A program made the translations under genes and the position numbers. From Nonomuraea spiralis (GTDB lineage Bacteria; Actinomycetota; Actinomycetes; Streptosporangiales; Streptosporangiaceae), in NCBI RefSeq assembly GCF_014648435.1, contig NZ_BMRC01000004.1, positions 1-64,000 of the forward strand: a stretch of DNA of 64,000 nucleotides. Direction: 5' to 3'. Shown in pieces: positions 46,017-54,551 of this stretch (position 1 is the stretch's first letter; each line of letters begins with the position of its first letter). A model generated the notes under the pieces. It did not search any database and was not told the DNA's origin. It saw nothing but the letters and a program-made list of their open reading frames with translations.

Positions 46017-47180
46017 TCACGGTACGGCGCGGCGGAGCAGACCGAGCAGTTCGCGGTTGACCGTCTCCGGGCGTTCCAGGCCGATCATGTGACCGGCTCC
46101 CGGGATCACCACGAGCCGGGCCCCCGGCAGCGCCCCGGCGATCCTGCGGGCGTGCGCCACCGGCGTGAGCCGGTCGCGCGCCCCCACCAGCACCACCGTC
46201 TCCACCTCGCGCAACGCCTCCAGCGCGGCGAGCTTGTCGTGGGCCATCATGCCGTGGAAGAAGCCGGCCATCACCTCGGCCGGCGTGGCGGCGACCATCG
46301 CGTTGACGAAGCGCACGTGGTCCGCCCGCGCCCCCGGCCCGAACGCGGTGAAGCGGGTGACCGGCCGGTTGACCCACGCCCTGAGCGCACGGGTGACCGG
46401 CCGGTTGACCCACGCCCTGAGCGCACGGGTGACCGGCCGGTTGACCCACGCCCTGAGCGCACGGGTGACCGGCCGGTTGGCCCGCACACTGGGCGCCCTG
46501 CTCCGGTCCGCCGGCGCCGCCCGGGCCCTCAGCCGGTCCAGCACCAGCGGCGTGACCCTGGGCACGGCCCGCCCGAGCGCCCCCGGCAACCCGAAGGTGC
46601 CCTCCGCCAGCCGCCCCGCCGACGTGCCGAGCAGCGCGACGCCCGCGATCCTCGTGCCGAACAGCTCGGGCCTGGACGCGGCCAGCGCCATCACCGTCAT
46701 GCCGCCCATCGAATGGCCGGCGAGCACCACGGGCAGGCCGGGCGGCACGGCGGCCTCGATGACGGCGTGCAGGTCCGCGCCGAGCCGGTCGATCGTGCAC
46801 GCGGAGTACGGCCCGGCGGTGGAGGCCCCGTGGCCGCGCTGGTCATAGGCGACCACCAGGGCCTCCCCGCTCAGGGCGGCCCGCTGGTAGTGCCAGGAAT
46901 GCCGGTTGAGCACCCATCCGTGCGCGAGGACGACGGCGTGCCGCACCGGTGTGGACGGCTCCTCGACGTCCACGGCCAGTCGCACGCCGTCGTCGGTCTC
47001 GACGGCCAGGGAGGCGGCATGGGAGGCGGCATGGTGGCCACCCAGGCGCTCGACGGACTGCGCCCCGCCCGCAGCCCCGCCCTCAGTCCCGCGCCCGGCG
47101 ACCCGTGTCCGGCGCCTGGCCGATCCGGCGGCGGCCCCGGCGAGCAGGCCGAGCGCGAACGCCTGACGACTTGAGCCCAT
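46017..47180 (-). CDS. Alpha/beta hydrolase with in-frame repeat insertion
   Basis: A 387-residue hydrolase. The oxyanion stretch L-A-H-G-W and nucleophile elbow G-H-S-M-G-G (serine 157) are clear, with a later G-A-R-D-R-L-T-P aspartate and a G-A-G-H-M histidine completing the triad. An Ala/Gly-rich N terminus of about 60 residues may include a signal-like helix. Residues about 235-276, in the lid region, are three tandem 12-residue units ([12 protein letters not shown]) plus a partial fourth, encoded by the 36-bp DNA repeat at 46354-46479. The substrate is unknown. Confidence 0.88.
   Translation of the reverse strand: MGSSRQAFALGLLAGAAAGSARRRTRVAGRGTEGGAAGGAQSVERLGGHHAASHAASLAVETDDGVRLAVDVEEPSTPVRHAVVLAHGWVLNRHSWHYQRAALSGEALVVAYDQRGHGASTAGPYSACTIDRLGADLHAVIEAAVPPGLPVVLAGHSMGGMTVMALAASRPELFGTRIAGVALLGTSAGRLAEGTFGLPGALGRAVPRVTPLVLDRLRARAAPADRSRAPSVRANRPVTRALRAWVNRPVTRALRAWVNRPVTRALRAWVNRPVTRFTAFGPGARADHVRFVNAMVAATPAEVMAGFFHGMMAHDKLAALEALREVETVVLVGARDRLTPVAHARRIAGALPGARLVVIPGAGHMIGLERPETVNRELLGLLRRAVP
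46354..46479. repeat. 36-bp tandem repeat inside hydrolase gene
   Basis: Three identical 36-bp units begin at 46354, 46390 and 46426 (each opening CGGGTGACCGGCCGGTTGAC), followed by an 18-bp partial copy from 46462. The period is a multiple of three, so copy-number changes would keep the hydrolase in frame and add or remove 12 residues of the lid. Identical units suggest recent expansion by slippage or recombination. Confidence 0.92.
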
Positions 47181-47191
47181 GCCGCCGACTA

Positions 47192-47210
47192 TAGGACGAT
47201 TCGTCCAATA
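47192..47210 (-). promoter_or_regulatory. Operator-like palindrome before hydrolase gene
   Basis: GGACGA-T-TCGTCC at 47195-47207 is a perfect 6-1-6 palindrome, extending to about 9-bp arms with one mismatch (ATAGGACGA / TCGTCCAAT). It lies 11-30 bp upstream of the hydrolase start, where a bound repressor would block transcription. The form resembles TetR-type operators, but no TetR gene is nearby. Confidence 0.45.
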
Positions 47211-47213
47211 GTG

Positions 47214-48227
47214 CTATCGCAGGCGTTCGAACAACTTCCGGGCCTCCGGCTGCTTCCAGGTGAGCCGGTTCGGATCCTCCCGGGCCGGCTGCCACGGCAC
47301 GGTGACCAACGACACCCGCGTCTTGGACATGCCGACGGCCAGCTCGACCATCGACTCCAGACTGAGGTCCGTCTTGACCGACGCGCTGACCGCGCGGAGG
47401 AAGCCGCGTACCTTGACCGGGTCGGCGGCGACGCTCTTCGCCTTCTTCAGCATGGCCATCAGCAGGATCTGCTGCCGCTTGATCCGCTGGACGTCCGAAC
47501 CGTCGCCGTAGCGGCGCAGGCGCGCGTAGCCGAGGGCGCTCTCGCCGTTGAGCATGCTCTTGCCCGCGGGCAGCTTCAGCTTCGACGCCTCGTCGTTCAC
47601 GGGCGTCCTGAGCGTGATCTCCACGCCGCCGAGCGCGTCCACCATGCCCTTGAAGCCGGTGAAGTCGACCTCGACCGTGTGGTCGATGCGGACGTCGGTC
47701 AGCTTCTCCAGCGTCTTCCGCAGGCAGGCCGCTCCCCCGGTGTTGTACGCCGAGTTGATCATGTCCTTCCTGGCCGGCGACGACCCGCAAGATGGGATCT
47801 CCACGAGCGAGTCGCGCGGCACGCTGACCCCGACGACCTGGCCGCGGTCGGCCGGGACGTGCACGAGCAAGATGGTGTCGGACCGCTTGCCGCCCTTGTC
47901 GGCGCTCCTGGCCGTGGCGGGGCCGTACCGGGCGTTCCCGGGGCCGCCGCGGGTGTCCGAGCCGATCACCAGGATGTTGCGGGCGCCGCTCATGTCGACC
48001 GGCCGGGCGCCCGCCGACGGCGCGGCAACGGTGTTGCCGTTGACCAGCAGGGTCGGTACGGCGACGGCCGCGGCCGTGCCCACGGCGACCAGGCCGGCCA
48101 TCCACCAGCCCGTCCACCTGCGGCGCGGGCGGTCCCGCAGCAGGCGTTCGCGCTGACGGACGAGCGTCGCGGGCGGCTCGTGCTCCAGCGCCCCGCCGAG
48201 GTCGCGGAGCATCCTCAGGTCGTCCAT
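47214..48227 (-). CDS. LCP-family protein with cytosolic N-terminal segment
   Basis: A 337-residue LytR-CpsA-Psr protein. A cytosolic helical N terminus (residues 1-40, M-D-D-L-R-M-L-R-D-L...) precedes one transmembrane segment (about 41-62), then the extracytoplasmic LCP domain with I-L-V-I-G-S-D-T-R, R-S-D-T-I-L-L-V-H-V, S-V-P-R-D-S and Y-A-R-L-R-R-Y-G-D-G-S-D. LCP enzymes attach polymers to peptidoglycan. The ATG at 48227 has GGAGG at 7 bases; a GTG at 48233 would overlap the sigma stop. The N terminus resembles those of ECF-linked anti-sigma proteins. Confidence 0.88.
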   Translation of the reverse strand: MDDLRMLRDLGGALEHEPPATLVRQRERLLRDRPRRRWTGWWMAGLVAVGTAAAVAVPTLLVNGNTVAAPSAGARPVDMSGARNILVIGSDTRGGPGNARYGPATARSADKGGKRSDTILLVHVPADRGQVVGVSVPRDSLVEIPSCGSSPARKDMINSAYNTGGAACLRKTLEKLTDVRIDHTVEVDFTGFKGMVDALGGVEITLRTPVNDEASKLKLPAGKSMLNGESALGYARLRRYGDGSDVQRIKRQQILLMAMLKKAKSVAADPVKVRGFLRAVSASVKTDLSLESMVELAVGMSKTRVSLVTVPWQPAREDPNRLTWKQPEARKLFERLR

Positions 48228-48229
48228 GG

Positions 48230-48811
48230 TCACTCCTCCTCCAGCATGGGGTTGGTGTCGCCGAGCGCGGCCCGCACCTTCCGCCTGCCCCTGTTGAGGC
48301 GGGAGCGCACGGTTCCGATCGGGATGCCGAGCGCCTGGGCGACCTCTTCGTACGTGAGGTCGCCCCAGGCGATCAGCAGCAGGACGTCCCGGTCCTTGGC
48401 GGGCAGCGCGGCCAGGGCGCCCGCCAGCCGGGGACGGGCTGCCTGCGCGGTGACCCCGGCCGCGACGCGGTCGGCGGGCGACTCCACGTCATGGTCGACG
48501 GGGGCACGCAGGAGCGCCCGGTAACGCGCCGCCTCCTTGCGGTGGTGGCGGGAGATGAGCTTGGTGAGAATGCCGAAGAGCCACGGCCTGGCGTCAGGGT
48601 AGGCCAGGTCGTAGCTCTTCCTACGGGAGAAGGCGACGAGGAACGTCTCGCCCACGAGGTCCTCGGCGGGCTCGGGGCCGAGGCGTTTGGAGACGTACCT
48701 GTAGAGCATGGCGGAGTAGCGGTCGAACAGCACGGCGAACGCCTCCGGATCCGTCCAGGAGGCGTTCACCAGCTCCGAGTCCGCGCCCCTGGTGGCGGGT
48801 TGCGTGATCAT
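48230..48811 (-). CDS. ECF RNA polymerase sigma factor
   Basis: A 193-residue group 4 sigma factor. Region 2 spans about residues 25-95 (F-A-V-L-F-D-R-Y-S-A-M-L-Y-R-Y and A-E-D-L-V-G-E-T-F) and region 4 about 125-185 (Y-E-E-V-A-Q-A-L-G-I-P-I-G-T-V-R-S-R-L). It is transcribed with the LCP gene, whose start lies within a few bases of its stop. No separate zinc anti-sigma gene is adjacent. Confidence 0.92.
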   Translation of the reverse strand: MITQPATRGADSELVNASWTDPEAFAVLFDRYSAMLYRYVSKRLGPEPAEDLVGETFLVAFSRRKSYDLAYPDARPWLFGILTKLISRHHRKEAARYRALLRAPVDHDVESPADRVAAGVTAQAARPRLAGALAALPAKDRDVLLLIAWGDLTYEEVAQALGIPIGTVRSRLNRGRRKVRAALGDTNPMLEEE

Positions 48812-48869
48812 CTCCGCCCTTCTGTGGGGAATCGGTCACGGATGTCTTGCCACAACCCGCCGGGAGGGT

Positions 48870-49655
48870 TCAGATCTCCTTGAGGAAGCCTCCGTCAACG
48901 GCGATGTCGGCGCCGGTCGTGCTGCCGGAGCGCGGCGAGACCAGCAGGGCGACCATGTCGGCGATCTCCTGCGGGTCGACCAAGCGGCCGGTGGCCAGCT
49001 TCATCATGCCGGGCGCGACCTGGGCGATGACGTCCGCCTTCGACGCCCCGGCCATCCCGGCGATGACGTCGGCGGCGCCGCCGTCCTTGGTCCACCAGTC
49101 GGTGAGCACCGGGCCGGGCGAGATCGTGTTCACCCGGACGCCCTGCGGGCCGTACTCCTCGGAGACGGCCTTGCTCACGTGGTTCATGGCGGCCTTGGCG
49201 GCGCCGTAGTCGACGTTCATGGCGCCGGGCTGGCGGGCCGAGCCGGAGGAGATGTTCACGATCGAGCCGCCGCCGCGTCCCAGCATGACGGGCACCGCCG
49301 CGCGGATCATCCGTACGGCCGCGAACAGGTTGAACTCGAACATGGCCTGCCAGTCGTCGTCGCCAGGGGCCATGAACCCGACCCTCGGCAGCGTCACCCC
49401 GGGCGGCGGGCCGCCGGCGTTGTTGACCAGGATGTCCACCCCGCCGAACTCCTCGACGGCGCGGGCGATCACCCGCTCGGGCGCCTGCGGGTCCATCAGG
49501 TCGACCGCGACGTGCGTCACCTTGGCGTCCGGCGCGGTACGCGAGGCCGCCACGACGTGCGCCCCCTCCTCCGCCAGGGTGCGCGCGACGGCCAGGCCGA
49601 TGCCCTTGGACGCGCCGGTGACGACCGCCACGCGGCCGGAAAGCTGGAGATCCAT
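48870..49655 (-). CDS. SDR-family oxidoreductase
   Basis: A 261-residue classical short-chain dehydrogenase/reductase. The cofactor motif T-G-A-S-K-G-I-G is at residues 13-20, N-N-A-G-G in the middle, and the Y-x3-K active site as Y-G-A-A-K. The C-terminal V-D-G-G-F is typical. The ATG at 49655 follows GAGAGGAAC. Substrate unknown; the family includes 3-oxoacyl reductase-like enzymes. Confidence 0.93.
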   Translation of the reverse strand: MDLQLSGRVAVVTGASKGIGLAVARTLAEEGAHVVAASRTAPDAKVTHVAVDLMDPQAPERVIARAVEEFGGVDILVNNAGGPPPGVTLPRVGFMAPGDDDWQAMFEFNLFAAVRMIRAAVPVMLGRGGGSIVNISSGSARQPGAMNVDYGAAKAAMNHVSKAVSEEYGPQGVRVNTISPGPVLTDWWTKDGGAADVIAGMAGASKADVIAQVAPGMMKLATGRLVDPQEIADMVALLVSPRSGSTTGADIAVDGGFLKEI

Positions 49656-49724
49656 CGAAGAGGTTCCTCTCGGGTGTTCAGTGATGACACCCGGAGAACA
49701 CCGGACCCGCCCACCCGGTTGCAC

Positions 49725-50624
49725 TCACAGGAACGGCGGGAACGCCGGCCCCCTGCGCAGCCGCAACTCGTTGAGCATCTGCTGGATGACCTCGCGCACG
49801 TGGTCGGTCAGGTTGAACACCAGCATGGGGTCGTCGGCCGCCGAGGGCTCGTACTCGTCGGTGCGGATCGGCTCGCCGAACTCGATCATCCACTTGGACG
49901 GCAGCGGCACCAGCCCGAGCGGCCCGAGCAGCGGGAAGAACGGCGTGATCGGCAGGTAGGGGACACCGAGGATGCGGGCCAGGAACTTCAGGTCGCCGAT
50001 CTTCGGATAGATCTCCTCGGCCCCGACGATGGCCGTGGGCACGATCGGCACACCCGCGCGGATCGCGGAGGCCACGAACCCGCCCCGGCCGAACCTCTGG
50101 AGCTTGTAGCGCTCGGAGAACGGCTTGCCGACGCCCTTGAACCCCTCGGGGAACACGCCGACCAGCTCGCCCTTGCGCAGCAGCCGGTCTGCGTCCTCGG
50201 GGCAGGCCAGCGTGTGGCCGGTCTTGCGGGACAGGTGGCCGAGCAGCGGGAGCTGGTAGACCAGGTCGGCCCCGAGCAGGCGGACGGCCCGGCCCGCCTC
50301 GTCGTGCAGCGCGACCTGCATCATGAGCGCGTCGATCGGCAGGGTGCCCGAGTGGTTGGCCACCACCAGCGCGCCGCCGTCGGCGGGCACGTTCTTCAGC
50401 TCGGCCGTCTCCACCCTGAACCAGCGGTGGTAGAGCGGCCTGATCAGCTCAAGGAGCACCTTGTCGGTCAGCTCGGGGTCGTAGCCGAACTCGTCGACCT
50501 CGTAGTCGCCGGTGATGCGCCGGCGGACGAAGGCCAGCAGCCGGGCCAGCGGGTCGGGCTCCTCGTACGAGGGCGCGGCGCTGATGGGGATCACCCGGCC
50601 CTCCTCTTCGTACGGGACGCTCAT
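49725..50624 (-). CDS. Lysophospholipid acyltransferase family protein
   Basis: A 299-residue PlsC-type acyltransferase. The catalytic H-x4-D is N-H-S-G-T-L-P-I-D and the substrate motif F-P-E-G-F-K-G follows. It probably acylates a lysophospholipid or glycerol phosphate at the inner membrane face. ATG overlaps the epimerase stop by 4 bp. The pair is conserved next to bS22 in mycobacteria as well. Confidence 0.92.
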   Translation of the reverse strand: MSVPYEEEGRVIPISAAPSYEEPDPLARLLAFVRRRITGDYEVDEFGYDPELTDKVLLELIRPLYHRWFRVETAELKNVPADGGALVVANHSGTLPIDALMMQVALHDEAGRAVRLLGADLVYQLPLLGHLSRKTGHTLACPEDADRLLRKGELVGVFPEGFKGVGKPFSERYKLQRFGRGGFVASAIRAGVPIVPTAIVGAEEIYPKIGDLKFLARILGVPYLPITPFFPLLGPLGLVPLPSKWMIEFGEPIRTDEYEPSAADDPMLVFNLTDHVREVIQQMLNELRLRRGPAFPPFL

Positions 50625-51616
50625 GGACGCGTACCTCCGAGAGGGTGCATACCCCGCGCGCGCAGGAAGTCGTCGAAGGCCGCCGCGGTGGTGAACTTGG
50701 GTTTCCAGCCGAGCTCGGCCTCCAGCCTGCCGGTGTCGACGACCCGGCCGTGGCTCATCAGCCGCAGTTGCTCGGGCGAGTACTCGACGAGACCGGCGCG
50801 GCGCACGGTGTTGCCGAGCGCGCGGAAGACCGGCGAGAACAGCGGCAGCGACGCCCGACCGGCCCGGCGCGCGCACTGCGAGAGCAGCAACACGCCTGCC
50901 CCGGCCACGTTGAACGTGCCGGGGTGGTCTTCGGTCGCCATCCTGCGCAACACCTCGACCGCGTCGTCCTCGTGGACGAACTGCAGCCGCGGGTCGAAGC
51001 CGAACACGGTCGGCAGGACGGGCTGGATGAAGTATCGGGTGAGCGGCGAGTCGACGCCCGGACCCATGAAGTTGGCGAAGCGCAGCAGCGACACCGTCAC
51101 GTCGGGCCGGCGGCGCGCGAAACCACGCACGTAGCCCTCGACCTCGGCCGCGTCCTTGGCGTAGCCGTGGCTGGGGCCCTCGTGCGCCTCCAGGTCCTCG
51201 GTGAACACCGCGGGATCGCGCGCGGACGAGCCGTAGACGGCGGTGGTGGAGCGCACCACCACGCGCCGCACGGTCGCCGACCGCTGGCAGGCACCGAGCA
51301 GTTGCATGGTGCCTATGACGTTGTGCTCCTTCATGGCAGCCCTGCCGTCGCCCTTGGACGGAGCGCTGACCAGGCTCATGTGCACAACGGTGTCGATGTC
51401 CGCGGCCGCGATCACCTCGGCGATGTCGGGGCTGCGCAGATCGACCCGGACGAACTCCGTCCGGCCCAGAGTGATGCCGCCGTCCCGCGTCAACGAGGGG
51501 GGCGGCACGGTGTCCACTCCAATGACGCGGCTGATCTCCGGGTCAGCCGCGAGGACGCTCGCCAGCCGGGCGCCTATGTGGCGCGAGACCCCGGTGACAA
51601 GCACGGTGTGGGTCAT
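50621..51616 (-). CDS. NAD-dependent epimerase/dehydratase (SDR)
   Basis: A 331-residue extended SDR protein. The N terminus reads V-L-V-T-G-V-S-R-H-I-G-A-R-L (nucleotide site), and the active-site tyrosine/lysine is H-G-Y-A-K. It is GalE-like in outline but the sugar is not certain. Co-transcribed with the acyltransferase; bS22 and the small HTH gene lie upstream on the same strand. Confidence 0.9.
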   Translation of the reverse strand: MTHTVLVTGVSRHIGARLASVLAADPEISRVIGVDTVPPPSLTRDGGITLGRTEFVRVDLRSPDIAEVIAAADIDTVVHMSLVSAPSKGDGRAAMKEHNVIGTMQLLGACQRSATVRRVVVRSTTAVYGSSARDPAVFTEDLEAHEGPSHGYAKDAAEVEGYVRGFARRRPDVTVSLLRFANFMGPGVDSPLTRYFIQPVLPTVFGFDPRLQFVHEDDAVEVLRRMATEDHPGTFNVAGAGVLLLSQCARRAGRASLPLFSPVFRALGNTVRRAGLVEYSPEQLRLMSHGRVVDTGRLEAELGWKPKFTTAAAFDDFLRARGMHPLGGTRP

Positions 51617-51638
51617 CAGCGCCTCGCAGCTGCGTCGG

Positions 51639-51737
51639 TTACTTCTTGTTGCGCCGCTGGATGCGCGTCTTCTTGAGCAGCTTGCGGTGCTTCTTCTTGG
51701 CCATCCGCTTGCGGCGCTTCTTGATCACAGAGCCCAC
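51639..51737 (-). CDS. 30S ribosomal protein bS22 (AURKAIP1/COX24 type)
   Basis: A 32-residue very basic protein, [18 protein letters not shown]..., matching the actinobacterial small ribosomal protein bS22 seen in mycobacterial ribosomes. It starts at GTG 51737 with GGGGGT before it, too short for most gene finders. It lies 22 bp upstream of the epimerase gene. Confidence 0.93.
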   Translation of the reverse strand: MGSVIKKRRKRMAKKKHRKLLKKTRIQRRNKK

Positions 51738-51912
51738 GGGACCCCCAGGTACTGATAGCAAGTCTGAATCGATGTGCGAGCGCACACCGGGTGACAGACT
51801 ACCGGCGATCCGAGGTAGATCGCCCCTTGGGGGGTGAGAGCCCGGCCGTTTGGTGCGCCGGCCGGGCATCTCCCGCGACTGAATTCACGGCGCGTTCGGG
51901 CGCGCCGCTACT

Positions 51913-52116
51913 TCAACCTGCCTCGATGTAGGCCTCCCGCAGATAGTCGTGGACCGCCTGCTCGGGCACTCTGAACGACCGGCCTACTCGGATGGCCGGC
52001 AGCTCACCTGAGTGGACGAGCCGGTACACCGTCATCTTGGACACCCTCATGACCGTCGCCACTTCAGCCACGGTCAGGAACTTCACCTCGCTGAGAGGTC
52101 TTTCGCCTGCACCCAT
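51913..52116 (-). CDS. Small excisionase-type HTH protein
   Basis: A 67-residue single-domain DNA-binding protein: F-L-T-V-A-E-V-A-T-V-M-R-V-S-K-M-T-V-Y-R-L and I-R-V-G-R-S-F-R-V-P form a MerR/excisionase winged HTH. The ATG at 52116 follows GGAAGAGG. It is conserved beside proC, bS22 and the epimerase in actinobacteria (Rv0500A-like, from memory), so a phage origin is unlikely. Target unknown. Confidence 0.9.
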   Translation of the reverse strand: MGAGERPLSEVKFLTVAEVATVMRVSKMTVYRLVHSGELPAIRVGRSFRVPEQAVHDYLREAYIEAG

Positions 52117-52428
52117 CGGACGCCTCTTCCGCACGTGTTTCCGGGTTATCCCCACTGGTGCCATTGCTCACGCACGTGTACTGCCGTCAGCGTAAGTCGG
52201 GACTCCGGGTGCGCAAACCCCCTATTTTCTCAGTCCGCGGAGCCACCTGTCAGCCGAACCAACGAAATCGCTGGTTAGCAGCCGGGCTGAGCACCTCGCC
52301 TGGACGTTGGAACTGTCCAAGTTGCCACACATAAGAGTCGCCCAAGCCCAGTCAAAAGTTGGCAATGGGACAGCGAGCCCCTTGGAATGCAGGCGCGAAA
52401 AGACGGTATGCGGAGGGCCGTATTCGAC
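52117..52428. other. 312-bp interval without a gene
   Basis: Between the small HTH gene and the phosphatase-family gene I find no convincing coding frame, tRNA or riboswitch. It should contain the HTH-gene promoter at its left end. The remainder shows nothing I can name. Confidence 0.6.
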
Positions 52429-53220
52429 TCAAAGGGCTCGTGAGACCAGAGTGACCAAACGCTCGGTGAGCGGAGCGTAATAGCGGGGTAGCACATTGTC
52501 GTCCAGTGGCACGACCACGTCGATCTTTCCTTCGGCCTCGCCGAGGAAGAGCCCGGGGTCGTTGCTGTCGGCGAAGGCCACCGTCGGCACGCCGGCCTCG
52601 CCCGCCGCTCCCGCCCAGCCGTGGTCGGCGACCACGAGGTCGGGCAGGCCGCCGTCGGCCTCGTCGAGCTCGTCGAGCATGTGCCGCATCGGGGCCGGGT
52701 CGTGGGTGTGCACGAAACCGCCGCGGTCGTCGAGCATGGCGACGTCCTGGAGGTAGCGGACGCGGCGCGGGCGGCCGAAGCCCGATCCGGCGTACGTCCA
52801 GCCCTCGGCCGGGGTGAGCAGGGTCGCGCCGCGCTCGACGGCGAACCTGGCCAGCGGCAGGTGCACGGCGAGCAGTCCGGTCGGGTGCCCGGTGGCGAAC
52901 AACACACGCGGGGCCGGCCGCGACAACACGGCCGCGACGCGCTCGGCCATGGCGTCGATCGCGTCGATGGTCAGGTCGGGGTCGATGGTGTCCTGGCCCC
53001 GGCGGTGGCCGGGATCGGCGACCACGCCCGCCGCCTTGGCCATCAGGTCGAGGACGTCCCGGTACGACCACGGCTGCTCGAACGTCAGGCCGAGCATGTA
53101 GTGGGGGTCGCGGTTGGCCAGCGAGCTGTAGTGGTCGAGGTTGTTCTCGCGGGAGGTCGCGACGTCACCGGCGATGCGGGTCTGGATCAGGTGTCGGCGG
53201 AGTTCGTCACGGCTCAGCAC
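52429..53220 (-). CDS. Conserved actinobacterial phosphatase-family protein
   Basis: A 263-residue soluble protein with segments A-T-G-H-P-T-G-L, G-G-L-P-D-L-V-V-A-D-H-G-W and V-A-F-A-D-S-N-D-P. Proteins like it are labelled phosphatase in actinomycete genomes, but I do not see a textbook catalytic motif, so the activity is uncertain. It starts at GTG 53220 with GAGGAAG upstream. acuC lies 40 bp upstream, transcribed in the same direction. Confidence 0.82.
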   Translation of the reverse strand: MLSRDELRRHLIQTRIAGDVATSRENNLDHYSSLANRDPHYMLGLTFEQPWSYRDVLDLMAKAAGVVADPGHRRGQDTIDPDLTIDAIDAMAERVAAVLSRPAPRVLFATGHPTGLLAVHLPLARFAVERGATLLTPAEGWTYAGSGFGRPRRVRYLQDVAMLDDRGGFVHTHDPAPMRHMLDELDEADGGLPDLVVADHGWAGAAGEAGVPTVAFADSNDPGLFLGEAEGKIDVVVPLDDNVLPRYYAPLTERLVTLVSRAL

Positions 53221-53260
53221 AGGTCTTCCTCATCAGGGGCGTGGAGGACGGCAAGCGTCG

Positions 53261-54424
53261 TCAGGGCATGGGATCGAGGCCGTGGAGGGGGAACACCGCG
53301 TTCCGGGTCGCCATGATCGCACGGTCGATGGGATCCGCTGGGTCATAACCGCCGGAGATGTCGCGAAATTCCGGATTGCGGCCGTCGGTCATGGTCAGCG
53401 GGGGCGCCTCGCCCGTACGTTCCCTGACGTACTGGCGCCAGCCTTCGGGGGTGGGCGTGGCCGGGTCGACCGGATGGCCGGAGAGCTCGGCGATGAGGTG
53501 CGTCCAGATGCGCGGCACGACCTGGACCAGCTCGTAACCGCCGCCGCCGGTCGCGATCCACCGGCCGCCCGCCGTCTCGTGCGCGAGCTCGTGCAGGGCG
53601 GCGTACGCGGTGCGCTGGCCGTCGATGCTGAGCATCAGGTTGGCGAGCGGGTCGAGCGCGTGGCTGTCGCAGCCGTGCTGGGTGACCAGGATCTCCGGGT
53701 CGAACTCGCGCAGCAGCGGCGGCACGACCGCGTGGAAGGCGCGCAGCCAGCCGGAGTCGCCGCAGCCGGCCGGCAGCGCCACGTTGACGGCCGTGCCCTC
53801 GGCGCCGGTCTCGTGCGGGAAGCCGGTGCCGGGGAACAACGTGCGCGGGCTCTCGTGCAGGCTGATCGTCAGCACGCGGGGGTCGTCGTAGAAGACTGCC
53901 TGCACGCCGTCGCCGTGGTGCACGTCGACGTCCACGTACGCCACCCGCCGGGCCCCCTGCTCCAGCAGCCACGCGATGGCCAGGGCGGGGTCGTTGTAGA
54001 CGCAGAAACCGCTGGCCGCGGCCGGCATGGCGTGGTGGAGCCCGCCCGCGACGTTGACCGCGTGCTCGGCCGCGCCCTCCCAGACCGCGCGCGCCGCCGC
54101 CAGGGACGCCCCGGCGATCAGCGCGGACGCCTCGTGCACGCCCTTGAACGCGGGATTGTCGGTGGTGCCGAGCCCGGCCCGCAGGTCGGGCGCCCCGGCG
54201 ACCGAGACGCCCTTGACCGCCTCGATGTAGCCGCGGTCGTGTACCAAGGCCAGCTCGTCGTCGCCGGCGGGCGCGCAGCCGGTCAGCTCGACCTCGTCGA
54301 GCACGCCGAGCGCGCGGGCGAGCGCGATGGTCAGCTCGACCCTGATGGGCGCCAGTGGGTGACTTGGGCCGAAATTGTAGGAGGTGAGAGCGTCGTCCCA
54401 GATGACCCGTGCCGTTCGGCTCAT
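53261..54424 (-). CDS. acuC: Acetoin utilization deacetylase AcuC
   Basis: A 387-residue class II histone-deacetylase-fold protein that removes acetyl groups from protein lysines, as AcuC does for acetyl-CoA synthetase in Bacillus. Metal-binding segments Y-V-D-V-D-V-H-H-G-D-G-V-Q and the tandem histidines of G-G-L-H-H-A are present. GGAGGGCGGGG precedes the ATG. Probable cytosolic regulator of acetate/acyl-CoA metabolism. Confidence 0.93.
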   Translation of the reverse strand: MSRTARVIWDDALTSYNFGPSHPLAPIRVELTIALARALGVLDEVELTGCAPAGDDELALVHDRGYIEAVKGVSVAGAPDLRAGLGTTDNPAFKGVHEASALIAGASLAAARAVWEGAAEHAVNVAGGLHHAMPAAASGFCVYNDPALAIAWLLEQGARRVAYVDVDVHHGDGVQAVFYDDPRVLTISLHESPRTLFPGTGFPHETGAEGTAVNVALPAGCGDSGWLRAFHAVVPPLLREFDPEILVTQHGCDSHALDPLANLMLSIDGQRTAYAALHELAHETAGGRWIATGGGGYELVQVVPRIWTHLIAELSGHPVDPATPTPEGWRQYVRERTGEAPPLTMTDGRNPEFRDISGGYDPADPIDRAIMATRNAVFPLHGLDPMP

Positions 54425-54551
54425 GCCCCGCCCTCCGCGCGCTCCCTCACCTTGCGCCGACGTTACCGCAGCGCCCTCGTCCGGCTGTAGCCCGGGTGAT
54501 CGACACGGCCGCCTCGGCCATTTCAGAATTTTCGTGACTTAGTGTTTTAGC

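Noticed and set aside
46354-46479. CRISPR array
   Set aside because: Units are directly adjacent with no spacers and stay in frame within a gene, so this is a coding tandem repeat.
51913-52116. Phage excisionase or integration site
   Set aside because: The gene is flanked by core genes with conserved actinobacterial order; no integrase, att repeat or tRNA is present.
52165-52428. Possible tRNA or small RNA in the empty interval
   Set aside because: No cloverleaf, no T-arm consensus and no strong terminator could be found by eye.
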